A stretch of 64,000 nucleotides of DNA from assembly GCA_014183095.1 (NCBI GenBank), contig JACCPH010000008.1, positions 426,221 through 490,220 on the forward strand, given 5' to 3'. The number at the start of each line of letters is the position of its first letter. The stretch's first letter is position 1. Shown here one piece after another: positions 21,901 to 35,572 of the stretch. This DNA is from Harringtonia aguacate (taxonomy: Eukaryota; Ascomycota; Sordariomycetes; Ophiostomatales; Ophiostomataceae). The notes under the pieces were generated by a model. It did not search any database, had not been told where the DNA came from, and saw only the letters and a program-made list of their open reading frames with translations. A program made the translations under genes and the position numbers.

Positions 21901-24900
21901 ACTCTCGACAGGGAGCGAGACAACTCAGTCGGCGTGAGAAGCTCCAGTTTCTGGAATAGTTCGTCTTGTGGTTCATTTTGTCCGCTGTAGCAAGTGGCAT
22001 CAATGAAAAGCCCAAATGGCTTGTGCCAGAGTCGACTGGCAATCTACAGCATTGTTAGAGTGCTGAAGAATGAGAAAGATGACCAGATCCTGATGCAAAC
22101 CTTCAGATAAAAGTAGATCAATGTATCGTAGTCGATAGACTCCACATCAATATTTCGTAAAATGACACAGATAATTGATATGCCATCCTAACTCTGGTCA
22201 GAACGAAATTAAAACAGCTATAGGAGCGGCGTGCTATACCTTACTCTCGCCGCCGTCGTAGACAGCGCGCGCAGTGACGTATGATTCAGAGCTTCGGAAA
22301 GCATTGCGTAGCATAAAATTCTGGAAACGCGAGTACGCTGGCGGGCTGTTGAGTGTCACTTGCGGCCTATTCCATGTGACAGCCAGTGGAGGCGGCCCAA
22401 GGTTCGTGATCAAGTTCCTCAATGGCTCAAGAACGGGTGAACGAGTCCGCGGTCCCTCGCCGGGGGATCGGACGTGATCTCTTCGCTCCTTTGACACAAG
22501 CCTTTGTCGCACCTGGTCCCAGTGATCATACAGAAAGCGATGCAGGGCCACAGCAGCTCCGAAGTCGATTGCGTTGCTTCCGGTACTGCCCTCTAGCGTA
22601 TCTGGAGCGATCTGAGTGGAGTTAGAAACTTGCATAGCATTAGACTGTTCTTAAATCATACCGATATTTTGCGCAAAAATGTCGTCACATCGTAGATGTT
22701 CTGTGATAGGAACTCGTTGAGAGGAAACATGTAAGGCTCCTTTGCCCCGAAGAGTACGTTATTGGCAAGATTTTGTGTGATCTTGGCAATCAGAAGAAGA
22801 CCTCGTCTCATCTCTTTCGACGGGGTGGTGGTGACGAGGCCTTCTACCTCCGGGGCCACAATTGCCGGGCAGAAGAAGCGAAGAAATATGAAAGCGCCCA
22901 CGGCAGTGTATTTGGCCTCGGAAAACCGCTCAGTCACAGCAGCCGAGATCTAGAGAAACGGCGCGTAAAAATCAGCCCACTGATGGCACAGCACGGATCA
23001 TTGTAAGAAAGACTAGGGGCTAAGGGGGGGGGGGGGGGGGGGGGGGGGGTAGACATACAATGCTGCAGATCTTTCGAAATGTGGTCGGTATTTTGGAAGA
23101 GGAGGCACAGATGTCATCAATAAAAACCTTTGCCACGATCTGAAGCTGGAGTGCATTTTTCTGGAGTTCGTCCTGGGATTTGACACGAGCAGGATCGAGC
23201 TCGAAATCTAAATCACTGGCCGTTAACATGAGTCGTTCAACCACCTTCTGAAGAGTTGACTTGAGATAGGCGCCGCCTTTCCATTTGGCATAAACCGAAA
23301 GCATTTTCGTAGCAACGCAGGTTCTTCTAAGAAGCTCGGATTCACTCTCTGCATAGACGAGTTGTTAATAGTACTGCAAGGAGACCCATAGGAGGCGCGG
23401 AAAAAGTTGCTTACCAGTCTCCTCGACTTCCTGTTTGATGAGTGCTTCAAGAAGCAGGAAGCCAAGCCCGCGGCTCTCAAACACATTCAAAAGTGAGACC
23501 GTTAGTTCGTCAACTTCTGAGCTAGGGCATCCAGCGGCCATCGCCATCGCCAGGGTAGTGTCATTCGTGAGAAGCTTCGAGTATTTGTCAGCTCCTGGAA
23601 CACATCTACTCCCAGACAAGAGCTTACATCTATTAGCTCGTCATATTTGTCGCTGACTGCTGTGTCTGACAAGTTGCTGAATTCCGTTCCCTGCATAAGA
23701 ATGTTGCACAACACCCGGACAAATGCTGTCCGGACTTCAACGTTCTCGTGGTATCCGATGCTCAGTGAACGCTTTAAACCAACATCGAGGTTGGCGCTGA
23801 GGAGATTGGATAGGATCGTAATCAGAAGCTCAGACGAAGACGCTGTCTCGTCGCGAGAAATGACAGCCCCATAGTCTCCCCTTGCCAAATCAGCCTGTTC
23901 AAGATTCAGTAAAGACAAAAAGCGGTTGAAGTAGGTGTGAAACATGTGTGACTTCAACTCGCTTGTGCCAGCATCAGATTGCCCCTCGGCCGGTTGGAGA
24001 GGGAGCCGGTACGTCAGCTCTGCCAAGGATTTCAAGCAAGCTTTGTCCAGATCTCGTTGAAGTCGGGTCGCCTCCTCTGGGCGGCCTCCACTGCCTCCAT
24101 ATGCCTGACCGCCAGATGAGTGAGGTCTTGCAATCCAGCCAAATATGTTTTCGAGAAGCTGATTTCTTATGCGAACATCGTCGCGCAAGTTGAGATGCTC
24201 TTTCCTTTTTCTTTTTGTCACAGCCTCACAGAGCTGGCATGTCTTTATCTTTACCCGGAGGCTTGTTGGAGTGTCTGGGGCTGCATCCAAGAATTTCGCA
24301 AAATTGAGAGTCAGAGCACCGAGGTGAACGGAAGAAGCGGCGCCCAGGTCAGATGGAGAATCTAATCGTTCGACCAGAGCACGGAGAAGCGATACAGACT
24401 GCTCTGCGAATACAATCTCGCTGTCCCCGTCCCGACCTGACTGTTCCAATGCACCCGTGAACAATACATCAAGCTCAGAGTCCAATGTCTTGAAGAGCGC
24501 CTGGTATAGTGTTGGTGAAATCTCAGCGGATAGCACCTCTCTCATTGTTTCACGGACGCGGACACTCCCGCATGCTAAAAGTTGAATGCCGAGCCTGAGA
24601 AACCGGTTCAAAAGGGGCTCCTCAGAATTTTCAGATGATAAGCGGTCGATCCATCGCAAGCCACTAATGGCAGGCTCCTCGAGGATAGTTGTTTGGTCAG
24701 CTGTGCATATGCCACCCAAAGAAGCCAGGAATCCAGAGTAGTTTCGCCATTCAATAATTGTCTTCTCGGCAACTGTATCCGGTGACATTGTAGACACATC
24801 CCTGGAGAGATGAAGCCATTTATCAAACGCGATTTCCCAAGCATCAAGAATGCCGCTACTTGGGTACTGCATTTTTCTCAGCAGTCCATTAACTCGCCGC

Positions 24901-27504
24901 TGAAAGGCAACTAAGCCAGTAAATCGGAAATCTCTGGATGCAATTTCGTGGAAGACGTCCCCATTGCGCAGTAGAGTGGATGATGACTTTGCACCTTTGG
25001 AGGCTGTGTCGATGATTCTACACTCTTCGAGAAACTGACCGATGCATGAGGTGACTAGTTGGCATGTTTCGATGTCTGCAGAACATAGCGAAACAAGAAA
25101 TAGTGTCTCCAGCTTTGTTGAACAAGCCGTACGCTCGGGAACTTCCTCCGACAGCTCCGACAGCTCCTTTAGTATGTCAGAGACTTGTAGTCATCATATA
25201 TAAACAAATATCCAAAGAGTACGGTTGATGGCTTACACGAACTGATGTGAGGAGCAGTAGCCGCGATTCTAGGTAGCCATACACTGTCTTTAGGCCCTGC
25301 TCTAGCCCATAGGGACTGATTTTGTCACACATAGCCGCCAGGACAAGCGATCTGAATGCACATTGTTAGCAAAAGGCCGGGCGTGGATTATGGAAATATT
25401 GGCCAAAACGAAGCACATACGTTAATTTCCAAAAGGCGGTATTGAATTTCTGCGTTGCAAGACCCGACGTTTGCCTGTATTGCAGAATAGACTCATCCGC
25501 AAACAGGCGTGGCGCAACACCAACAGCTAATCGCCTCACGGATTCGTCGGAAACAACCATGCAGTAGATGAACGACTCCAGGTTATCTTGGAAGAACCTG
25601 TCCCGATCTTCCGGGGCGCTTGGTGCACCTCGGAACAATGTCAGGGGCGCTGCATTTAGGAAGTCGAGGATATTGCATGTCATAGTGATCGACTGGCCAA
25701 AGTCGGCAGACTTCTCCTGGGAAGAATTGACCAAGTAAGCAGTGGTCAGCTGAGAAGACATGGCCTGGGTAAAATGAATGCGTTAGCATTGATATCCTGT
25801 ACTTTGATTGTTGACCCAGATAATTTGTAAAAAGGCTATGCCGCTCACCCTCATATGAAACTGCACAAAAGCCGATGCAGCCATGAACAATGGCTCATAC
25901 TTTGCAGTATCCTCCAGTCTAGCAAAATGAGAGCAAGCTTGAATGACAGAGATTTTGAAATTTTGTGGCGCAGACGGAGCAAGACAATTTGTTGCCAGAG
26001 AGTCGACACAAATTTCAAAATTGAGATGTGTTAGGCTGACAAAAGCGGCGGTGAGGAGGTCTTGGTCAAGCAGAGCGCTGTCTGAACCGGCTGGTACCCT
26101 GCGAAAGATGGCATCTCGAACCTCATCTTGCACATCCATTGCGTAACTCATCAGAGCAGAGTCTCCCTCAGCATCAAAATGCCGGGCGGCGCGAAGAAGA
26201 GTTACCAGGCAATAGGCAGCTTGTTCATTGCGGTTTCGCAGCATCTTCCGCAGGCTCTCTAGGAAAGCAACCTTTTTAACTATGCCACCTCCTTTGGCTT
26301 CCCGCATGTTGCTTGCAACCTCGAACACGTCTGGAACAAGAAGGAGAAGGGTCGTCTGCAATGGATATAGTTGGCTCTTTCTCCGTGCATTGTCCACGAC
26401 CGTATGTGTCATGTCAAACAGCGTCTCCGGACCTCCCTCGACGCGTAAATGGAGAACATGTAGTTGAACAAATTCTTGTGGATACCGATCAATCCATCTG
26501 GTGATAAGGAGAGGCGTCGACACGGCAATGGCATTCTGAAATGGTTTTCGAAAATGTAGGAAGCTCGAGCACACCTCCTGAATAACCTGACCAAGCCTAG
26601 TTTTATTTACCCAGAAAAAAGGCACGAGGCGCAAAACAACGAGAGCGGCTCTCTCTTCGTCAGTGGCGGTTGAGCTCGTTGTGTGGGCGCCTTGAGACTG
26701 CACAGTTGTTCTGATTTTATAGATAATGCCCTTGAAATACTCCAAGGACGCTGCCCAGTTGGATGCCGTGACAAATTCCACTATGGCTTTGATGTGACCC
26801 ATAATCTCTGATGTGTGGGAGTCAAGCACCTGGGGGGTATTAATGACATCTTCGGATCGAGCAGATACCGGGGTTTTAGGACCATCCACCGGGGTGCTGG
26901 CTGCATCAATTCGGTCGACATCATTGTCATCTAGGATCGACTTTGTGGGTAGGACATGGCCTTCTGGCAAGGGGTTTACAAAGACCCTGACAACCTCGAA
27001 AAGACGCCGCACCAGGGATACCTCGAGGACGGCAGGCGACGGGAACGTGGCCTTCTTCGGGCTTGGCTGATTGCTTTCTGTAACTTCTGACTGGATTGTG
27101 GATGTGCTATTCCAGTGGCTGGAGCAGCAATCGGCCAATAGACTCAGAATATATAGCTCGGATAGCAGTATATGGGGAGGGTGGGATGCCACATGTCCCG
27201 GGTATGGGCGAGCTAGATCCTCTAAGAGCGACAATAGAGTATCGACAACGATTATGATGGATGAGGCGCTGACTTTTATAAGGGTGGTGCGTGTAATGAC
27301 TACCACTTCGTCGTGAAGTAGGCTGTCACCATGGGCACCAGTTCGATGGGGTAGCTGCAAGTGGAAACAAGAAGTATGGCGTTAGCGAAAGAGGGACTGT
27401 CGACAGAGGCACAAGAAGGCATGTGCCGAGGAGAGCGAACAAAACAGTACCCTAGTGGCAAGCCGGTCAACCAGGCAGCCTACCAGGCCGGCGTCACCGT
27501 TCAT
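18949..27504 (-). CDS. Neurofibromin/Ira-type Ras GTPase-activating protein
   Basis: A 2,576-aa protein from 13 exons on the minus strand: 27504-27451, 27354-25849, 25764-25421, 25351-25239, 25183-23628, 23574-23415, 23348-23059, 22949-22662, 22611-22240, 22187-22101, 22043-21871, 21815-21139 and 21059-18949. All phases close. It begins MNGDAGLVGCLVDRLATR. The RasGAP domain lies at about 1240-1530, with the likely arginine finger R1252 in LLRRTCVATKML and the signature FLRFFCPAIVAPE near 1363. Next come a Sec14/CRAL-TRIO-like segment with a PH-like part (about 1560-1830, LWHKPFGLFIDATCYSG) and a long helical C-terminus, the neurofibromin order. It should stimulate GTP hydrolysis by Ras and so restrain cAMP/PKA signalling at membranes. 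The 22612-22661 acceptor was chosen because a closer AG shifts the frame. A homopolymer lies in the seventh intron. Confidence 0.93.
23024..23049. repeat. 26-base poly-G tract in a RasGAP intron
   Basis: An uninterrupted run of 26 G on the plus strand (C in the transcript) begins about 10 nt inside the intron 22950-23058, just after the donor GTATGT. The intron splits the catalytic RasGAP domain. Such a run is prone to slippage, to sequencing-length error, and to G-quadruplex formation on the non-coding strand. Confidence 0.95.
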
Positions 27505-28174
27505 TTTCACAAAGAGCTGGAGGGACCCAAGTCGGGAGAGTGCTGATGGGTTGAGGCTCGGATCATTGATTCCAAGGATGTATCATGGCGGCAGAAGTTT
27601 GCTGATTCGGAATCGCAGGCGTTCCGTAGGATGAGATCCTAGAGTAATTGCTTATAGTAGACCTTCTTGAGGACATGACAGTTAGTAGAGGTCAAGCAAA
27701 GAGACGGTAGTTCAAGAGGGGCTGAGGTCATGAAGAGCCCTGAAAAAGGGCAGAGAAGATTCTCCTTTGGGAAACAAAATTGAACCAACCTGTACAAATT
27801 CGCGTGCCCTTGGGTAATGATTTTGCCAATGGCTGGTGTGTGTTCGCCTTAATTGCCATGCGCGTGTGTTTGGGCGTGATGTTGCGGAGCTACGAATGTT
27901 TCAACTATGGTGGGAGCTGTGCGTCTATATGGCATATAACGATACCATGCAACGGAACCCTGAATTAGGCGGGGGTGCATTTCTCCCCGCAGTAGCCGCT
28001 GTATTATTACACTATTATACGTTTTACAGAAGACCCAAGTCACCGATCCCGCGTTACAGCATCTCTTTCAGTGGCTGTCCTCAGCTGATTTCTTCTCCTG
28101 ACTTTCCCCTTGGCCGACTCAGCGTACATCAGTCAAGTACACAGAGACAAATAGATGGGCGAAATTAATTCTTC
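27505..28174. other. Upstream region of the RasGAP gene and 3' flank of rat1
   Basis: The 670 bp between the RasGAP start codon and the Rat1 stop codon shows no coding frame with recognisable content. Both genes lie on the minus strand, so it must carry the RasGAP promoter and the rat1 3' UTR. No clear TATA box was found. Confidence 0.5.
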
Positions 28175-31100
28175 TCATCGATAATCTCTTGAGTCACGGT
28201 ATCCTCGAGAGCGACTGCCACCCCGCCGATGATCTGAGTTGCCGTATCCCTGATATGGCCGGGGTTGATTATTATAGGCCGCCGGTGGCGGCGGAGGCGG
28301 CGCGTATGTCCCAGAGTGGCCCTGATTCCATCTGCTTTGATTGTCATACCGGCTGCTATTGTACTGACCCGGTGGCGGCGGTGGAGGATGACCCATACCG
28401 AACCCTGGATACCCTGGTGGTGGCGGCGTCCAAGATGAGGGTGAGATCGCTGAATACGAACCCCTGTTACTGTCTTGGCCATGCTGAGGATACCCCGGTG
28501 GCCGGTCCGGTCGTCCTTGTCGAGGATATTGTCCGCCCGGACCGTAGTTGATCGGCTGGTTTCTTCCACCACTGCCAAAACGAGATCGATTGTTGTAAGA
28601 GTTGTTCAATGGGGCGCCACCATAGCTTCGGCCTGACCTGGAAGCTTTCCCTAATAACGCTTCCTTATCGTTTCGATCAAGGACCGGCTTGGGAAGTTTT
28701 GCTCCACGCAGTAGCATGGACTTATGGCTGTGCGATATAGCAGGCAATTCGTAGACAACACTACCATTAAATACATGTGAGTGGTCTGCAAATCGGGCTG
28801 TTGAAATTGGGTTGTGAAAATCCCTCAAACGTACCTAAGCGACCTATCGTACTCGATGTCGGGAAGTGCTTTTCGCTCTAGAGGGTATGCCAGAGAGCCG
28901 TGTGGAATATAATCCTCTATTTTCTCCACGTTCCCGGCAAGACCATCACTGGTGCGTGGGTTGAGTTTCAGCGACGAGGAGCCCTGCCGCTTGGAATAGA
29001 AGCTGGTCGTGATTTCGTCGTAGAGTTGCGTATTGGCATCAGACAGCAGCATGACCACCTTGCCAAGTCCATTGCGAACTTGGTCTTCAGGGCTCAAAAG
29101 CGGATATTTCTTCTCCACAGCTGTAAGCAAACGCTTCATATCAATGAATGGAAGCAATGCCACACCCTGCCAAGCAAACTTCTTCCCGTTCAGGTCGATG
29201 TCAAACGTTTCTGGATAAAAGTCGATGATATCGCTGTCTTCACTTGTCATGAGTTCGTGAAACACCTCAGGGATGGCGTGCCTAGATGCCGCCGGAAGAA
29301 CACTCATAAGTTGTTCAAAAGGCTTGGAAATCCGTCCGTGCTCAAAGTTCAACTGTATCTTCCCAAGATCGACGAAGTCGGCAGCAAATGGTGCGTAATG
29401 ATACGGGTAGTACCACTCCCACGACGGGCAGCCTTGGAAGTAGTATAGAAGTACCCATGCTAAACCCTCGACATAAGAGCGTGCGACGCCATGGCGGAAC
29501 TCGACGTCCTTAGGGTCCACATGAAACTTTTGCTCGTAATAACGGTCAGCATATCCCTCTTCCCATAGCCGTACAGTGTCGACTGATTCTTCAACCGCAG
29601 CCGATATATCGGGCTTGCTCTTTCCCGGCGTGCTGGCATTTCCTTGCTCCATCAAGTCAGCCTTGCGCTTTCCCCGAGCAGATGGAGCCGGCTCATCCTT
29701 TGAACTGGAACCGTCGGCATTGTTCTCGCCAACTAAAGCAGAAGACGATCCATTTTCTATCGACAGCATGTCAGTTCCGGCTGTAGCTCGAGATCTGTAA
29801 CTTTGGAGCTGGTCCTTCAGAACACTAGCGGCACTTTTATTTGCCACGTTTGCTTGCTGAACAGCACCACGGTTGACAACCGTATCATGGGTGATGTTCT
29901 TGGGTGTTGACGTGGGGAAATTTGCAATAGGATGAAGATTCAATCCCGCCGCACTCTCTGCAAAGCGGCGATCTCCCCCTTGTTTGGCGTCAGATCTCCG
30001 AGGGCCACGACCATTGTTCCCCTCCTGGAATTTGCGCCGCTTAGCGTTCTCTTCCCGCCGATCTTCCTGTTGTTTTCTTCGTCTGAAAATAGCGTCCTCT
30101 TGTTTCGCCAACCCACTCATGATAAACTGCGCACGTTCTAGGTCAACGTGGCCATCCTTGGTGACATAGCCATTCATATATGGAAGGTTGTCCTTCCATA
30201 AAGCCGTAAGGGTGTTGATGCCGTTTTCGCGAATCTCGAGAGCAGGGAGATGGGGAAGGAAGTCATTGCCCACAAAGCAGCAGAGAAAAATCCAATCATC
30301 GATGACTCTCTCCAAATCCCAGCGAAAGGGTAATCCAGGGACGTCCAACTCCACAGCTAGATATTCCCGAAGAACGGAAACATGGAGCCAGATAAATGGC
30401 TTCAACGGATGCTCTTTGTCTTTCTCGTCGAATTCGCCATCCTTCTCTTTGGCTTCACCTCTACAGGCACTCGCCTCATGGCCCTTCTGGCCACAGAGTT
30501 TGCACATCCTCGCTTTGCTGTCTTGAAAGAAGACGTCTTCTCGAAGAACACGGAAATATGGCTCATGCGTGGCAAGGCTGAGCATGATGAGATCGGCATC
30601 CAAACCGTATATCACATGCCGTGTGTTCGGGTCGTGATCAGGCGATGAGCGTTGAGTCCGAACGAAGGACATAATCTTGTGCTCACCCTCACCAGGAACG
30701 CTGGCATCTGAGATAATGATCTTCATTTTCGCCCACCCAGGATCCGTATTCAATTTATAGGCGCACCAGTACCGCAGACTTGCAGCAAGAATATCCATGA
30801 ATGGAGTCCCGGGCGTAATGGAGTTGGAGTCGAACGCCTTCTTCGCAACGGACTCGAGAGTGCTACTTGCAAGCACGCCACCGTTCTGTTGTTTCAGAAG
30901 TTTTAGGAGTTCCTGTTTGTCTTCCTCCTTTTCCTTGGCCTCTTGAGCAGATCGGAAACGCCTAGAGCGTTGTTGGTTCATCTTGGCACGGGGCGCAACA
31001 CCATCTGTTAAACCAAATTAGCATGAATCTGGATGGTGAACAATTATGGTAAACTCTGAAAAGAAAACGTACCGACAGCAATCATCAAAAGCTTTCGAGG

Positions 31101-31382
31101 CCGAACCATGTTGACAACACGATCTGTGTATCGGAAGATTTCGAGCATCATCTCTTCCTCATCCTTGGGTGGTGGACGATCTTCAGGGTGTGAACAAGGA
31201 TGAACGATGCCGTTCATATCGAGATAAAGGTTGTCAAACTCTTCGCCGTTTGGATTTGGCCCGGTTGTGTCCACGGGGACGACGATGCCGTCTTCCACAG
31301 TTTGTGGCAACTGCTCTATCACGGGGGAAATGATCTTCGGGTACTTGTTGGAAAGCCATCGGAACGCAGCAGGGATACCCAT
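28175..31382 (-). CDS. rat1: 5'-3' exoribonuclease Rat1 (Xrn2)
   Basis: A 1,021-aa nuclear exoribonuclease that degrades 5'-monophosphate RNA, acting in transcription termination and in rRNA and snoRNA processing. Exons: 31382-31073, 31004-28835 and 28760-28175. The N-terminus MGIPAAFRWLSNKYPKI and the motif GEGEHKIM mark the XRN nuclease core. CKLCGQKGHEASAC is the CCHC zinc knuckle typical of Rat1 rather than cytoplasmic Xrn1. The C-terminal 150 residues are Gly/Pro/Arg-rich with PPPPPG and RGG-like pieces, also usual for Rat1. In the second intron (28761-28834) two nearer AG acceptors close the wrong phase; the chosen one joins DIEYDRSL to SVVYELP and restores the conserved sequence. The start codon lies 782 bp from the divergent uso1 start. 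Confidence 0.95.
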
Positions 31383-32164
31383 CTTGACAAATGTGCAACC
31401 TCAACGTTTGGCTTATTTTCGCCGTTGTTGGTTTGCTTGAAACTACTATTCAACGTGCCTAAACACATGAATAGTTTGCGAAACTAACGAGAAAGACGTT
31501 GATGTTTGAACTGCTGCGCTGGAGCCTAGGTTGATGTCGACTCTTTCGAAAGCTAAAGAGGTTAAACAAGTGCTTCACGGGCACCCTACTTTTTGGCAGT
31601 CCTATATCGGCGCCTATTTTTTGTTCGGGCTCGGCGTGTCAGAGGAAGTACACATTCCGTGGTGGGTGTGAGAGCTTAATGAAAGAGCCAGGTTTGATAG
31701 ACAGAACGAAGATACGCGTTGTGAAGTTGCGACTTTGCGCCTTGCAAAGTTTATTGTGGATCAAATGATTACTCATCAATAGGAACTTCGTTATGTAACT
31801 ACCGAATTAAAGCAATTAGCAAGGTGTCAGGATCACATTACCGGGGTTTATGGGTAAAGCTTAGACTATGTAAAACATGTATCTTAGCTCTGCTGCTATA
31901 CACTTCCCCTATCTTTTGGGCGATTTTCGTGCAAGGGAAGCTGGATTTTAAAAATCAGTAGGTGAGAGAGAAGAGAAAACAACAAGACAAGCCCAACCAC
32001 GACTTGAGAGGGCCTGATATGGAACCAACAATTAACAACGACGAGACTACTACAATAGTTATCGAAATGGGAGGGAAGTTGTAAGAATCACGAATCCAGA
32101 AGAGAAAAGCCAGCTCGACTTGCCCCATGGCAACTCTTCTAACAACGACCTTACCGAAACGGAA
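31383..32164. other. Divergent promoter region between rat1 and uso1
   Basis: The 782 bp serve two housekeeping genes transcribed away from each other. No open frame is convincing. A GTATCTTA word occurs at 31879-31886. The frame leading into Uso1 is open from 32120 but lacks an ATG until 32165. Confidence 0.55.
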
Positions 32165-35100
32165 ATGTTCTCTATCGCGGCCGCTCCGGCCAAACAGTCG
32201 GTTGGAGACACAATATCTGTGTTAAGCGGCCGGTTAAGCTCGGCTACCTTGCTTGAGGACCGGCGTGCCGCCATTCTTGGCCTCAGGAGTTTCGCAAAAG
32301 AATACCCGGCGTCAGTTTCCTCAGGAGCTCTCCGGAGCTTAATCGGAAGCTTGTCGAAAGATGGCGAGGACGTCGACACCGTTAAGGTCGTTCTCGAGAC
32401 ATTGTTGATGCTCTTTAACCCCAACGAAGACAGCCCAGAAGCTTCAGAGGAGATAGCTCTGTGGCTGGCTGACGAATTCACACAGAGGCTGGAGAACATC
32501 ACTCTTCTTTTGGATTTTCTCGAGACCAGCGACTTTTACTCGAGACTGTATTCATTGCAGCTTCTTTCCGCTATTCTGGCGGCTCGACCCGATCGAACAG
32601 AAGAATGCATATTCACCGCACCGCTGGGTATCTCGCGGGTTGTCACTATCCTAGATGACACACGAGATGTCATACGCAACGAAGCTATTGCACTGCTGAC
32701 CTACCTCACGCCGACGTCTTCGGAAATACAAAAGCTCGTTGCATTTGAAAATGCGTTCGAACGGTTATTCAAGATCATCGAGGAAGATGGTGCCATAGCA
32801 GAAGGAGGACGTGTCGTCGAGGACTGCCTGATTCTTTTAGCGAACCTTTTGCGTTTCAATTCGCACAACCAAACATTGTTTCGTGAATCATTGGGCACTG
32901 CGCAGCTTTCTCGGCTTCTCGAAGGTGCCGGTGCCTCTGGCCGGCCAGAGGACGAGATGGCGGGCTGGGCCCAAGCCCAACGTAACAGAAATATATACGC
33001 CCTATTAGCTGTGATCCGGCTGTTTCTTGTCTCAGGTGCAGTTGGTACGGTTCAGAACCAGGCTGAATTTTGGCGACACGGTGTGCTATATCACGCCTTG
33101 CAACTTTCCTTCAACAATGTCTTTGAGGTCCAGATTCGTGCCGAGGTAAGCTTGTCGAGCATGTGCGCTCACTTCTGTTCCGGGTGGTGCTGATTTAGAT
33201 TGGCGGTACAGGCCCTTGCAACTTGTGCTGCCATCATACGGAACAACTCGATCCTTCAGGAAAATTTTGCCCAGCTTCGCGTCCCATCACCACTAGAAAG
33301 TCTCACTACCGCGAGCGACAACAAGGACTCTGAAACGAATGGAGTCCATGGAGAGGTATATGTTATCGATGGATTACTGGATCTAACGCTAGGCTCCCAT
33401 GCACCACAGCTCTTCGATGTGAGGATGGCTGCGTGTGAATGTTTGACGGCCTATTTTTCGAATCACGAAGTTGTGCGCATGCATTTTCTACAGCGAGCCA
33501 TTGACGGACACAATTCAGGCGCGGACGAGACGGCTAATGTCTTGACAACACTCCTCCGACCGCCCTCGGCTTCGCCATCCAATGATCCCTACAGGCATTG
33601 GTTTGCTGCCGTTATTATGCTCCATTTGGTGTACGAGAACCCGAAGGCAAAAGCATTAGCGATGGCTGTTATGGAGGGTGACGAGGCTAGTGGCGAGGAG
33701 GTGGTGACGAGCATTCAAACTATTGCTGCGCACCTTCTTGGCAGCTTGAACCGAGGAGATGACCAGCGGATCGTGATCGGATACTTGATGCTACTACAAT
33801 GCTGGCTATTCGAGGATCTTGGTGGCGTGAACGACTTCCTGGCTGAGGGAAGCAATGTGCAGGGGTTGATACAGGCCGTCGTGAAAAACGCAAGCAGCGA
33901 AACTATCACACAGGGACTGTGTGCTTTGCTGCTTGGCGTCCTCTACGAGTTTTCAACAAAAGACTCGCCGATTCCACGGCAAAAACTACATGAAGTGTTG
34001 ACTGGAAGAATGGGTCGTGACCGGTACATCGACAGGCTCGGCAAGCTCAGGGCCTGCTCGTGGCTCCGGGATTTCGAAGTCACACCGCAAAAGCTGAATC
34101 CCCTAGCAGGCGTAAAGCTTCCCGATGTGTTCTTTGATGCTGCTTTTGTGAGTTTTTTTAAGGACAACTACAGCCGATTGCTCCGAGCCATCGACAGGGA
34201 TCCGGGAATGGAGATATCAGTTGTGACCAACGGGGTTCAACAAGGAATTTCTCGAGATCTAGTGGACTCGCTCCGTGCCGAAATTGAAGAAAGGGAACGC
34301 GAACTGCGGGAAGCCCAGAAGAGAATATCGTCCCTCGAAAATGCGCTTGGGCAAGAACGAGCGGACCACAGACAGACCAAGGAGGCCACTGTTTCGGACC
34401 TTTCCAGGATTAAGAGCGAGCAGGAGTTGTTAATAAGGAGGCATGAAGAGGAGCTGCGGTAAGTGACCAGGCTACAGTATTCCTACAGATGGCAACTAAC
34501 CCGGGGCAAAGACAAACCCGTGCAGAGCACCAGAAAGTAAGGAGTGACATGCAGCGTCAAATGGACCAAGCCCAAAGGGCTACCCAGGCGGAAGTAGCAA
34601 GGATACAGCGTCGATCGGAGGCAGAGATAGCAGATCTTAGGGCAACGAGCAGCAGGCTGGAGGTGGATTTATTGAAGGTACATCATTCATACCGAAGAGG
34701 AGACTTGCAACCAGAGCGCCCTGGACTCACAAAATTTAGGCACACAAGAACAAAGCGCAAGAACTGCAGGCGGCTCGGGATACGTTTAAGACGCAAATCA
34801 CCGATATGAAGGCCTCCGCAGCTAATGCAGAGAGTAGGTCAATGGACCTGGAGGTAAAACTTGCAGCGGCGGAAAGCGAAGCTGCAGAACTCAGGGAGGC
34901 TCTGGAGACTGCCGAGGCACAATACCGCGAGACTGAAAATAAATTGGATTCTGCGGACAAGGACACACGGAAGGTGAGGTGGCGACTGCCGACAGACCTC
35001 TCATTACAGCATTAGGCATCGGTTTGTTCATTTATCTGACATACCACGCACAGGTGGAGGCTCTCCTTGCACGGAGTCGAGAAGAAAAGAACGCAACGCA

Positions 35101-35323
35101 GGCCGAGTTGGACGATTTGCTGATGGTCTTTGCCGACCTGGAGGAAAAAGCAGCAGGCTACAAAGTAAGTTTAAGTGCCCGCGGCTTGGCGAGCAGAGAA
35201 TGATTACAACTAATAACGCTACTGCAGGCACACTTAAGGAAGTTAGGGGAGCAAATCTCGGACGATGAGGGCGAAGAGGAAGACGGCGGCCACGAAGAAG
35301 ACGCCGATGACGATGTGGACTGA
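32165..35323 (+). CDS. uso1: Uso1/p115 vesicle tethering factor
   Basis: A 944-aa golgin-type tether for ER-to-Golgi vesicles. Exons: 32165-33145, 33212-34458, 34512-34677, 34740-34973, 35054-35164 and 35228-35323. The ATG at 32165 gives MFSIAAAPAKQSVGDTI followed by LLEDRRAAILGLRSFAK, the conserved armadillo-type head start. The head occupies about 1-660, a coiled coil rich in Glu, Arg and Ala about 675-910, and the tail ends in an acidic run (EEEDGGHEEDADDDVD) as in p115. The third acceptor (34511) was chosen over the nearer one at 34488 because it alone keeps the coiled coil in frame; it also follows a perfect CTAAC branch site. The tail is far shorter than in budding yeast Uso1 and close to animal p115. 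Confidence 0.94.
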
Positions 35324-35377
35324 AAGGCAAGAGTAGCGGATATCTCATCACGTATAGGTTTTAGCGGTTCATGTTGG

Positions 35378-35383
35378 AATAAA
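35378..35383 (+). terminator. Candidate poly(A) signal of uso1
   Basis: AATAAA lies 55 bp beyond the uso1 stop codon and about 190 bp before the next gene on the same strand. It is the only exact match in this short spacer that I noticed. Confidence 0.4.
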
Positions 35384-35572
35384 GTAGCATCTGAGTCGCT
35401 AGCGGTGTAGGATTCGTGTTAGGCGCTAGAGGCACAAGCCCCAACGAAATTAAAATGCAGAATAAAAATTTACACCAGGCAACTTAATTTAATCGTTCTG
35501 AAGGTTACTTAGCCACCAACAAGACAGCCCTTGTCAAAAGACATTACGGCATTTCCTCACGCCGCCAGCAAC

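Noticed and set aside
28175..28828. A separate small Pro/Gly-rich gene downstream of the Rat1 core
   Set aside because: It joins to the Rat1 frame through a 74-bp intron, restores conserved Rat1 sequence, and the Gly/Pro/Arg tail is typical of Rat1.
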